The position numbers and the translations under genes were made by a program. Positions 55,337 to 62,694 of a stretch of 64,000 nt of DNA are shown here, in pieces. This DNA is from Alteromonas macleodii (GTDB lineage Bacteria > Pseudomonadota > Gammaproteobacteria > Enterobacterales > Alteromonadaceae). The notes beneath the pieces were generated by a model, which did not search any database, had not been told where the DNA came from, and saw only the letters and a list, made by a program, of their open reading frames with translations. How positions within the stretch are numbered: position 1 is the stretch's first letter; every line of letters begins with the position of its first letter. The stretch is from assembly GCF_903772925.1 (NCBI RefSeq), contig NZ_LR812090.1:2810333-2874332 (forward strand), in the 5' to 3' direction.

Positions 55337-57046
55337 TTGACTTCATTTGACGTTTCAATTGCTATCACCTTCGCATTGCTTGTTGTTCTGCTAGGACTCT
55401 CTTTTGGCAAAAAAGAAGGCTCGGTATCCTCTTTCTTCGCTGCTGGAGGTGCAGTTCCCTGGTGGATTTCCGGACTTTCCTTGTTTATGAGCTTTTTCTC
55501 TGTAGGAACCTTCGTTGTATGGGGCTCTATTGCGTACAAGACGGGGCTTGTTTCTGTTACAATACAAACAACAATGAGTCTAGCTGGACTTGCAGTTGGG
55601 TATTTCATCGCGCCGAAATGGAATCGAACTAACGTTTTAACAGCCGCAGAATTTATCTCAACAAAGCTTGGACATGCATCTCAGAAGTTCTATACGTATC
55701 TCTTTTTCATAATCTCTATCTTTAGTGGTGGCGCGTTTTTATACCCTGTAGGAAAAATGATAGAAGTCACAACGGGCATACCGCTTGTCTCGGCTATTCT
55801 TTTTCTCGGCGTACTCATTATTGCCTATACCGCCGTAGGTGGTTTATGGGCAGTTTTGGTTACCGACGTTTTGCAATTTATCGTTCTAATGGCCGCGGTT
55901 AGCATAATCGTCCCCTTGGCATTTGAGGAAATTGGTGGTGTGGGTATGTTTATAGCTAACGCACCCAGCGATTTTTTTCAGGTAACAAACGCTGAGTATG
56001 ATTGGCTATTTATGGCCGCGTTTGGCTTCTATAACATGGTTTTTATTGGTGGAAGTTGGGCATACGTACAGCGCTACACGAGTGTTAAATCAGAAAAAGA
56101 TGCAAAAAAAGTTGGCTATCTATTTGGAGTTTTATACCTAATTGCGCCGATCATATGGATGTTGCCACCTATGGTTTACCGCATTATTAGTCCTGATACA
56201 GCCTCCACTGACGCCGAAGGAGCTTACCTACAAATCAGTAAATTAGTGGTGCCAAATGGATTAATGGGGTTAATTCTTGGCGCGATGGTATTCGCGACAG
56301 CCAGTTCCGTTAACACCACATTGAATATTGCCGCAGGCGTATTCACTAACGATATTTACCCACAAATAAAACGAAAACGTAGTGCGTTTGAAACTATGTG
56401 GGTTGCTAGAACGTCAACGGTATTTTTTGGCGTATTATCGATAGTTATCGCGCTTTGCGTATCAAGCATGGGGGGTATTGTAGAGGTCGCTTTTAGTTTA
56501 GCCGCTATTACTGGGGTTGCCTTATTTCTACCTCCTGTATGGACGCTATTTTCGGACAATCAAACACAGTTGAGTGTTATTTCTACTAGTGTTATCAGTC
56601 TTTCAATCAATGTCGCTTTTAAATTTTTTATCCCAGAGCTATTGGGGATATCGCTTGACCGCTCAAGTGAAATGTTTGTGGGTGTGATTGTGCCAATATT
56701 CCTTTTGGCAATTTGGGAACTTTACTACCGCTTTCTTTCCAATACACATAATGCGCCCGGCAATAAACAACCGGTTCAAAGGGCGGGCTTCTCTCCCTCT
56801 AACGTAAAAACGCCAGAAGCCACTCATTCAAACGACTTACCCCCTTCGACTAACGATGCCAACGAACAAGGAAAGAAAATTATCGCAATTGGCATTGGTG
56901 GTATAGGGCTCATTATTTTCGGCTTGGGCCTTCAAGCTGACAAAGGGCAAAACACTATCCTACTGGTGGGCACTTTTGTATTAGCTTTATGTATTACCGT
57001 ATACCCCAAAACATTATTTAATCAACGTAAGGACACTCACGTATGA
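55337..57046 (+). CDS. Sodium/solute symporter (SSS family)
   Basis: A 569-residue transporter with about 13-14 membrane helices, of the SSS/SLC5 family. FFAAGGAVPWWISGLSLFMSFFSVGTF, AYTAVGGLWAVLVTDVLQFIVL and MVFATASSVNTTLNIAAGVF are the conserved blocks. Near the C-terminus a Pro/Ser/Asn-rich loop (about 470-512) separates the last two helices from the core, which is unusual. It probably carries a monosaccharide or sulfated sugar from the locus into the cell. The start is TTG at 55337, after GTGAG just past the GH16 stop; its stop overlaps the sulfatase ATG (ATGA). Confidence 0.88.
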   Translation: MTSFDVSIAITFALLVVLLGLSFGKKEGSVSSFFAAGGAVPWWISGLSLFMSFFSVGTFVVWGSIAYKTGLVSVTIQTTMSLAGLAVGYFIAPKWNRTNVLTAAEFISTKLGHASQKFYTYLFFIISIFSGGAFLYPVGKMIEVTTGIPLVSAILFLGVLIIAYTAVGGLWAVLVTDVLQFIVLMAAVSIIVPLAFEEIGGVGMFIANAPSDFFQVTNAEYDWLFMAAFGFYNMVFIGGSWAYVQRYTSVKSEKDAKKVGYLFGVLYLIAPIIWMLPPMVYRIISPDTASTDAEGAYLQISKLVVPNGLMGLILGAMVFATASSVNTTLNIAAGVFTNDIYPQIKRKRSAFETMWVARTSTVFFGVLSIVIALCVSSMGGIVEVAFSLAAITGVALFLPPVWTLFSDNQTQLSVISTSVISLSINVAFKFFIPELLGISLDRSSEMFVGVIVPIFLLAIWELYYRFLSNTHNAPGNKQPVQRAGFSPSNVKTPEATHSNDLPPSTNDANEQGKKIIAIGIGGIGLIIFGLGLQADKGQNTILLVGTFVLALCITVYPKTLFNQRKDTHV

Positions 57047-58551
57047 AGTACTTATTGTTATCTCTTATCTTAATTTTTAGCCCATTCGCATTCGCTACCC
57101 CCGAGAAAAAACCGAATGTACTTGTGCTCTTTTTTGACGATATGCGATTTGATACATTTTCTTATCGAGATGGGCCAGTACCAACCCCAAATATCGATAT
57201 GCTTGCAGAGCAAAGTGTACAGTTTAACTCAGCTATGACGACAACCGGCCTTTGTTCACCTTCAAGGGCTGCCTTATTTACCGGCAGATGGGGGCACAAA
57301 ACGGGCCTCGACGACAATGTTGAGCTGTTTCACTCTCGTCAATACCAACTTTCGCCTTCTGAAGGGGGACTAATAAAACGGGCGGTAGATAGCGACTATT
57401 TTGTAGGATATGTTGGTAAATGGCATATAGGCCCCCAAGGGCCAAAGATACGTGGCGCTCAATTTATTCGGGAGCACGCAGATACGCGCACCAGAAAGCC
57501 TCGCCATTATGTACCTTACGCCGATGTAGAAAGTATTAAAGGCTATTATCAAGGGCAGCGAGATGAAAACGGTGAGAAACACGTTTACTACCAAACTATA
57601 CCGGGTACTTATAAAGATACAGAAGCGTACCATAAAGTTGAGTATGGAAAAGAGATGTTGGTTGCGGCCGCTCAACAAGACAAGCCCTTTTTCGGCGTGG
57701 TGAGTTTTAATCAACCTCACCCACCCTATCGTGTTCCCGAACCGTACTCCAGTATGTTTGATCCCAAGGACATTTCTTTGCCCGACAATTTTGTGCAAGA
57801 AAGAAATTTTAAACCAATGGCGCAGGACAAGGTATTGTGGCCTTGGCATGATGTGGGGCATATGACAGAAAGCGATTGGCGTCGTTCTCAGGCACACTAC
57901 TACGGCGCCATAGCAATGGTTGACGACATGGTTGGGGAGCTATTGCAAACAGCGAAAGACCTCGGTTTATATGATGATTTACATATTGTTCTTTTAGGCG
58001 ATCAAGGGAGCATGATAGGTGAACACAATCTTTTTGATAAAGGTCCATATGCCTATGACGAACTCATGCGCATTCCCCTACTCTATCGGAATCCAGATAC
58101 CACGCCCAAAGTAATTACCCGGCAAGTATCGATGATAGATTTGGCGCCCACATTAGGTGAGCTAATGCACCTTCCCAGTGATGGGGACGTAGATGGGCGC
58201 TCATTAGTACCGCTTATGATAAACGGGGACAAGGCTGAAGCAGGCCAAGAGGATACCGCACTTTATATGTACGAATGGTACAACGGAGCTTGGTTTGGAC
58301 TAAGAGCGCTGCGCACGCCCGACTTAAAATTCGTTTGGTACCCGGGAGATAACAGAGATGAACTCTATGATTTGAAAAAAGACCCTGGTGAACTTACAAA
58401 CTTGATTAAAAACGCTGACTATAAGCAAAAGCTAGCCCATATTACCTCACTTTTAGAGCGTGAACTGGCGCGGGTAGATGATCCTAGGTTGGACGTATAT
58501 CAACATCACCTGAAAAGTATTCTTTTACAAGAGAAAGAAGCGAGCTGGTAG
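57043..58551 (+). CDS. Type I (formylglycine) sulfatase
   Basis: A 502-residue exported S1 sulfatase (signal peptide ending FAFA). The maturation motif CSPSR with Cys71 (GLCSPSRAALFTGR) gives the catalytic formylglycine; VLFFDDMRFD supplies metal-binding aspartates and LLGDQGSMIGEH the second metal site, with GKWHIG near residue 125. It removes sulfate esters from a polysaccharide or oligosaccharide. Its start overlaps the symporter stop by 4 bp. The sulfatase-maturating enzyme it needs is not in the window. Substrate inferred from context: a sulfated galactan. Confidence 0.92.
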   Translation: MKYLLLSLILIFSPFAFATPEKKPNVLVLFFDDMRFDTFSYRDGPVPTPNIDMLAEQSVQFNSAMTTTGLCSPSRAALFTGRWGHKTGLDDNVELFHSRQYQLSPSEGGLIKRAVDSDYFVGYVGKWHIGPQGPKIRGAQFIREHADTRTRKPRHYVPYADVESIKGYYQGQRDENGEKHVYYQTIPGTYKDTEAYHKVEYGKEMLVAAAQQDKPFFGVVSFNQPHPPYRVPEPYSSMFDPKDISLPDNFVQERNFKPMAQDKVLWPWHDVGHMTESDWRRSQAHYYGAIAMVDDMVGELLQTAKDLGLYDDLHIVLLGDQGSMIGEHNLFDKGPYAYDELMRIPLLYRNPDTTPKVITRQVSMIDLAPTLGELMHLPSDGDVDGRSLVPLMINGDKAEAGQEDTALYMYEWYNGAWFGLRALRTPDLKFVWYPGDNRDELYDLKKDPGELTNLIKNADYKQKLAHITSLLERELARVDDPRLDVYQHHLKSILLQEKEASW

Positions 58552-58569
58552 CAATATCATTAAGGTACG

Positions 58570-58608
58570 ATTGTTGGCCTACGCTTTAAAGCAGCGGCCA
58601 ACAATTAT
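58570..58608. terminator. Bidirectional terminator between sulfatase and IclR genes
   Basis: A perfect 10-bp stem, ATTGTTGGCC / GGCCAACAAT, with a 16-base loop sits between the convergent sulfatase and IclR genes, followed by TATT on the plus strand. Confidence 0.75.
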
Positions 58609-58621
58609 TCCCCATATATCT

Positions 58622-59383
58622 TTACGGTACCGGCATTTTGCCCAATTCACTTTCTATTTTAGTTCGAGCATCTTTAAGCACACATACAAGATCATCTACA
58701 TCTACAGGTTTTATTTTACCCTGGAGTGCAATGGCTGAGTTGGCTGGGGAGCCTATGGTCATTGCTAAAGAGTAATAAGCTTTGTCATTTTCCGCTTGAA
58801 GTTCATGACTTTGAAAAAGTGCGTAGCCACGCTGTTTAATTTCTTCCAGTTCACTAAGCAGGCTCTCTAGGCCATCTGGAAACCCTTCGATAACCTTGTT
58901 TTGATATGCATCTATAACAGCTTCTCTCGGAGAATTAGCTAACATCACCATACCGATACCGCTTGTGGTGGCGCTACGCACGCCAATTCTACCTATCCCT
59001 TCGGTAGCGCGCATACCTGGCTTTGCGTGATAAATAAATGAAACCGTATCAAACCATAACACACCCATTGCAACGGTTAAGTCAAATTTGCCAAGTTGCT
59101 CCAACGTAGGCATTGCGCTTCGAAGCAATCCTGAGGCATATAAGCTCTGAGCTGAAAGTACGTGTATACCTGGTCCTGGAATGTACTTTCGTCCCTTTGT
59201 TTGCTGTGTCATTCCAATTGAAGCAAGGGTTTTCAAAAGTCTGTTAACCCTAGTGCTATCCATGTTTAGCTTTTCTGATAAATCCTTCCCCCCTACGGGC
59301 ATGTCAGAACCAGCAAGAGCTTGCAACACTGAAATCCCGTCCAAGATGCTCTGATTTATTTGTGCGCCTGGTTTAGTTTTCAT
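58622..59383 (-). CDS. IclR family transcriptional regulator
   Basis: A 253-residue IclR-type regulator: N-terminal winged helix (about 8-70: GISVLQALAGSDMPVGGKDLSEKLNMDSTRVNRLLKTL) and C-terminal effector domain (about 90-250: GIGMVMLANSPREAV, YALFQSHELQAEND, SIALQGKIKP). The ATG at 59383 is preferred to an upstream TTG. It is divergent from the FAD oxidoreductase, with a candidate operator in between that recurs in the TonB receptor/GH16 promoter region. It therefore probably controls the whole polysaccharide locus, with a sugar or sugar acid as effector. Activator or repressor status is not known. Confidence 0.88.
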   Translation of the reverse strand: MKTKPGAQINQSILDGISVLQALAGSDMPVGGKDLSEKLNMDSTRVNRLLKTLASIGMTQQTKGRKYIPGPGIHVLSAQSLYASGLLRSAMPTLEQLGKFDLTVAMGVLWFDTVSFIYHAKPGMRATEGIGRIGVRSATTSGIGMVMLANSPREAVIDAYQNKVIEGFPDGLESLLSELEEIKQRGYALFQSHELQAENDKAYYSLAMTIGSPANSAIALQGKIKPVDVDDLVCVLKDARTKIESELGKMPVP

Positions 59384-59482
59384 TTGTTTTCTATCTTTCA
59401 ACGATCAAAGTGAATTACAGGGATCATACCACAAAAGTTACAAACGCAATTTAACCGAAATCAACTAAAACAAGCTGACCAA

Positions 59483-59501
59483 AATTGCTATTATAGAAAT
59501 T
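59483..59501. promoter_or_regulatory. IclR-operator candidate, site 3
   Basis: AATTGCTATTATAGAAATT, the best palindrome of the three; with one more base on each side it is self-complementary at all but three of 21 positions counting the centre. It lies in the promoter region shared by iclR and the FAD oxidoreductase gene. Confidence 0.6.
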
Positions 59502-59548
59502 TAGTGGTAGTTTTGTTCTATATTAAACCGCTATAACAAAGGTAAAGA

Positions 59549-61393
59549 ATGAAGAGTTTTATTGATTTGGCTGACCGCTCTAACGACAACTGGACACAAA
59601 TGGGAAACTTTGAAAGGAAGACACCCATACGAGATAAAACAGTAACGCTTGATGTAGCAGTCGTAGGTGGTGGTATGGCGGGAATCTGTGCTGCTGTTGC
59701 TGCGGCTAGAAATGGCGCGAAAGTACTCCTAATCCAAGATAGAGCGGTATTAGGAGGAAATGCCTCAAGTGAAATTAGAGTAATTGTGCATGGTGTAACA
59801 AAGTTAAAAAGTGGGCTTCCAGAACGAGAAACGGGAATTTTAGAGGAAATTCTCTTGCTTAACCGTTTTTGCAATGAGCAACACTCATTTACTGTATGGG
59901 ATCATGTCTTATACGACTTCGTTACCCGCGAACCCAATATAACCTTGATGCTTAACACCCATGCTGTGCGCTCAGTAGTGGAAAGTGAAAAAATAGTTCA
60001 AGTGTTATGCTGGCAGTTGAGCACAGAAACCCTAATCAGTGTGGAAGCTAATACTTTTATCGATTGCTCTGGCGATGGCTTGATGGCAGCAACAGCCGGT
60101 GCAGAATACCGCACGGGTCGTGAGGGTAAACAAGAATTTAATGAGCAATACGCGCCTGACGAACCTGATGGTTGGCAAATGGGGGCCACTATTTTGTTGT
60201 CATCAAAAGACATGGGAAAACCTATGCCTTATCAAGCGCCCCCGTTTGCGATTAAGTATGACGCTGAAAAAACACATCCAGATAGACGCATCATTCCTTT
60301 TGTTGAAGGGTTTTGGTGGGTAGAGGTAGGAAGTAACGATGACATTATAGGTACGGCAGAAACAGATATGCATCGGCTACTCGCGTTTGCGTACGGCGTG
60401 TGGGAGCATGTTAAGTGTTCGGGGCTTTATCCGGAAGCTGATAACTTTGCGCTTGATTGGGTAGGCTCCCTTCCAGGTCGGCGGGAGTCACGACGGTTTA
60501 TGGGAGACTATATATTATGCGAACCCGATCAACTGAGTCTTAAGCAGTTTGATGACGCAGTGGCCTTCGGAGGCTGGCCTCTTGATGAACACAACCCTGG
60601 GGGCATTGAGAATCTTGCGGAGCCACCGAGTTTTTGGCACGAGCACTTTGAAGAAGTGTACCAAATCCCCCTTCGTTCTCTATATTCCAAAAATATTAAG
60701 AATTTAATGTTTGCTGGTCGCAATATTAGTCAAACCCACGTTGCGTTATCTTCATCTCGCGTAATGGGGACATGTGCTGTACAAGGTCAAGCTGTGGGTA
60801 CTGCTGCTGCATTATGCTTAAAGCATAGCGCACTACCAAGAGACATTGCGACTGACCATATAGATGAATTACAAGAGCAACTGTTACGGGATGATGCATA
60901 CATTCCTCAACGCTATGCAAACGACCCTAACGACCTATCGCGAACAGCAGACAGAATTATTGCCAGTAGCACCCTTTCAGGCGAAGTGAAAAACCTAATA
61001 GATGGTATGGCAAGAGATGAGCGGGGTGAAGTTCATCATTGGTGTAGCAAAGGTTTAGGCGCTACCGTTTCTTTTGAGTGGGATACACCTATAGCAGCTT
61101 CTCAAATAGAGGTGAAATGCGACACCAATGTCAAGAAAAACATAATGATGCTAAAAAACCCCCGTGAAAATGAAGCCTATACCACAAAGATCCCTGTCGA
61201 GTTGTTAAAGCGTCTTACCCTTGAATTAAATATAAACGGCGTTTGGAAAACGATTTGCGAGAAAGATGATAATCAACGTCGGCTGATAAAGTTTAATTTC
61301 GAGAAGCAAAAGATAGATGGCTTCCGTCTAACTTTGAAAGAAACCTATGGCGCTAAGAACGTTAAGTTATTTGAGGTCAGATGCTACCAATAA
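59549..61393 (+). CDS. FAD-dependent oxidoreductase (PF12831-like) with C-terminal beta-rich domain
   Basis: 614 residues with no signal peptide. The dinucleotide-binding site is VAVVGGGMAGICAAVAAARN (GGGMAG at 40-45), followed by LIQDRAVLGGNASSEIRV, the GGNASS pattern of the FAD_oxidored (PF12831) family; AGRNISQTHVALSSSRVMGTCAVQGQAVGTAAAL closes the FAD domain near residue 425. Residues about 500-614 look like a beta-sandwich, galactose-binding-like domain (SFEWDTPIAASQIEVKCD, IDGFRLTLKETYGAKNVKLFEV). It probably oxidises a sugar released by the locus; the substrate is unknown. The ATG at 59549 follows AAAGG. It is transcribed away from iclR. Confidence 0.82.
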   Translation: MKSFIDLADRSNDNWTQMGNFERKTPIRDKTVTLDVAVVGGGMAGICAAVAAARNGAKVLLIQDRAVLGGNASSEIRVIVHGVTKLKSGLPERETGILEEILLLNRFCNEQHSFTVWDHVLYDFVTREPNITLMLNTHAVRSVVESEKIVQVLCWQLSTETLISVEANTFIDCSGDGLMAATAGAEYRTGREGKQEFNEQYAPDEPDGWQMGATILLSSKDMGKPMPYQAPPFAIKYDAEKTHPDRRIIPFVEGFWWVEVGSNDDIIGTAETDMHRLLAFAYGVWEHVKCSGLYPEADNFALDWVGSLPGRRESRRFMGDYILCEPDQLSLKQFDDAVAFGGWPLDEHNPGGIENLAEPPSFWHEHFEEVYQIPLRSLYSKNIKNLMFAGRNISQTHVALSSSRVMGTCAVQGQAVGTAAALCLKHSALPRDIATDHIDELQEQLLRDDAYIPQRYANDPNDLSRTADRIIASSTLSGEVKNLIDGMARDERGEVHHWCSKGLGATVSFEWDTPIAASQIEVKCDTNVKKNIMMLKNPRENEAYTTKIPVELLKRLTLELNINGVWKTICEKDDNQRRLIKFNFEKQKIDGFRLTLKETYGAKNVKLFEVRCYQ

Positions 61394-61411
61394 CGCGAAA
61401 TTAAGCAATTT

Positions 61412-61446
61412 GTGCTTTAACAATCATGTTAAAGCACGCCGATTTT
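61412..61446 (+). terminator. Hairpin after the FAD oxidoreductase gene
   Basis: A perfect 11-bp stem, GTGCTTTAACA / TGTTAAAGCAC, with loop ATCA lies 19 bp after the stop; GCCGATTTTAG follows, so the T tract is weak. It may reduce read-through into the second GH16 gene. Confidence 0.6.
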
Positions 61447-61558
61447 AGATCCCTTCTCTACTTCTTTACATTTTCACTACAACTTTTCATCGTTCCATAT
61501 TAAAATCCTTAATACATATGATGTTTTTTATAATAATACTATTGAGAGAAAAACTAGC

Positions 61559-62560
61559 ATGCCAAATATTCAAATCAAAAAAGTCTACTCTTTTGCTTTA
61601 TCGTTAAGTTTCTTTTTTAGCGTTCAATCAAGTGCCGCCCCTGTTTTCCCTCTTTCCGACCCTATGAATAAAGGAGGTTGGGTACTAAATAAAGAAGTAA
61701 GCGATGAATTTGATGCAGATAAAGTGGACGAAGATAGATGGTTTATTGTTGGCAAATTCAAAGACGGTAAACCGCAATATGTTCATCCTGACGACCCAGA
61801 TAAATGGGTGTGGAAAGGTCGCGCTCCTTCACAGTTTTCAGGCCGCAACTATCGCTTAGAAGATGGAAAGCTGATGCTTGAAGCGCGCTGGGAGCCTGAT
61901 TTCCCATTCACTGACGAGATTAGAAAGCCGACATTTGGTGAACCCATGAAGCACGAAAATATCACTACGCCGTGTTTTATAGGTCGCCGTTCTTTTACCT
62001 ATGGCTATATTGAAATAAAGAGTAAGTCTGCCGATGCGGAAGTCACCAGTGCGTTTTGGTCTATGGGACCTAAAATGGAGTTCGACTTTTTCGAGTCGTT
62101 TGGCGACAGCCGAGAAGATCCTAACAAAGACCATTTAGACAGTGAACTATGGTGGTCTATTCGCGACTGGGAAAAACCTGTCGGCGGCAAACCCAGCTAC
62201 ACAGAAAGAAAGCAGCTGGGCTTTAGAATGGCTGATGACTTTCATGTTTACGGTATTGAATGGAGCGAGGACGGCATAAACTATTACATTGACGGAGAGC
62301 TATTTTCATCTATGACGCCAGAACAAGCGACTGCGTGGGCTAAGCAAAACCGTGAAGGACTTCCTGATGACTACAACGGATACGTGGCCACTCGCCCTAT
62401 TAATTTATGGCTCGATATGGAAACCTTCCCATGGCATGGCTACCCTAATAGTCTAGAGGATTTAGAAAAAAACAGCCCCGAAGACAAAAAACTCGATGGT
62501 GTGGTAGATTTTGAAGTGGAATACATTCGCGTATGGCAAAAGCCTGAAAATATCCAATAG
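61559..62560 (+). CDS. GH16-family glycoside hydrolase, secreted
   Basis: A 333-residue exported GH16 enzyme (signal peptide ending VQSSAA). SDEFDADKVDEDRW opens the domain; the catalytic ExDxxE is EFDFFE (Glu174, Asp176, Glu179) after SAFWSMGPKM; FHVYGIEWSEDGINYYIDGE and VDFEVEYIRVW close it. WVWKGRAPSQFSGRNYRLEDGKL recalls agarase/porphyranase-like members, but the subfamily is uncertain. With the sulfatase and lipoprotein GH16 it probably starts depolymerisation outside the cell. No copy of the operator palindrome was seen upstream. Confidence 0.87.
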   Translation: MPNIQIKKVYSFALSLSFFFSVQSSAAPVFPLSDPMNKGGWVLNKEVSDEFDADKVDEDRWFIVGKFKDGKPQYVHPDDPDKWVWKGRAPSQFSGRNYRLEDGKLMLEARWEPDFPFTDEIRKPTFGEPMKHENITTPCFIGRRSFTYGYIEIKSKSADAEVTSAFWSMGPKMEFDFFESFGDSREDPNKDHLDSELWWSIRDWEKPVGGKPSYTERKQLGFRMADDFHVYGIEWSEDGINYYIDGELFSSMTPEQATAWAKQNREGLPDDYNGYVATRPINLWLDMETFPWHGYPNSLEDLEKNSPEDKKLDGVVDFEVEYIRVWQKPENIQ

Positions 62561-62575
62561 AAATTAAAATTCGGC

Positions 62576-62608
62576 AGCTGCTTTAATCATTCTTTCTTCA
62601 AAGCAGCT
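62576..62608. terminator. Hairpin between convergent GH16 and UnbV-like genes
   Basis: A perfect 9-bp stem, AGCTGCTTT / AAAGCAGCT, with a 15-base T-rich loop lies 16 bp after the GH16 stop. No clear T run follows on either side. Confidence 0.5.
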
Positions 62609-62694
62609 CCTAATACTCACTTTACCTACTATGAGTTACCCTTAACTTTGTCTTTTGTCACTGTTTAAGCTATTGAGCACGTGTCCGCCATTCT

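Noticed and set aside
61501-61558. Fourth copy of the IclR-type palindrome upstream of the second GH16 gene
   Set aside because: The AT-rich sequence there (TATAATAATACTATTG) has no matching CTATWATAG core with flanking AATT arms.
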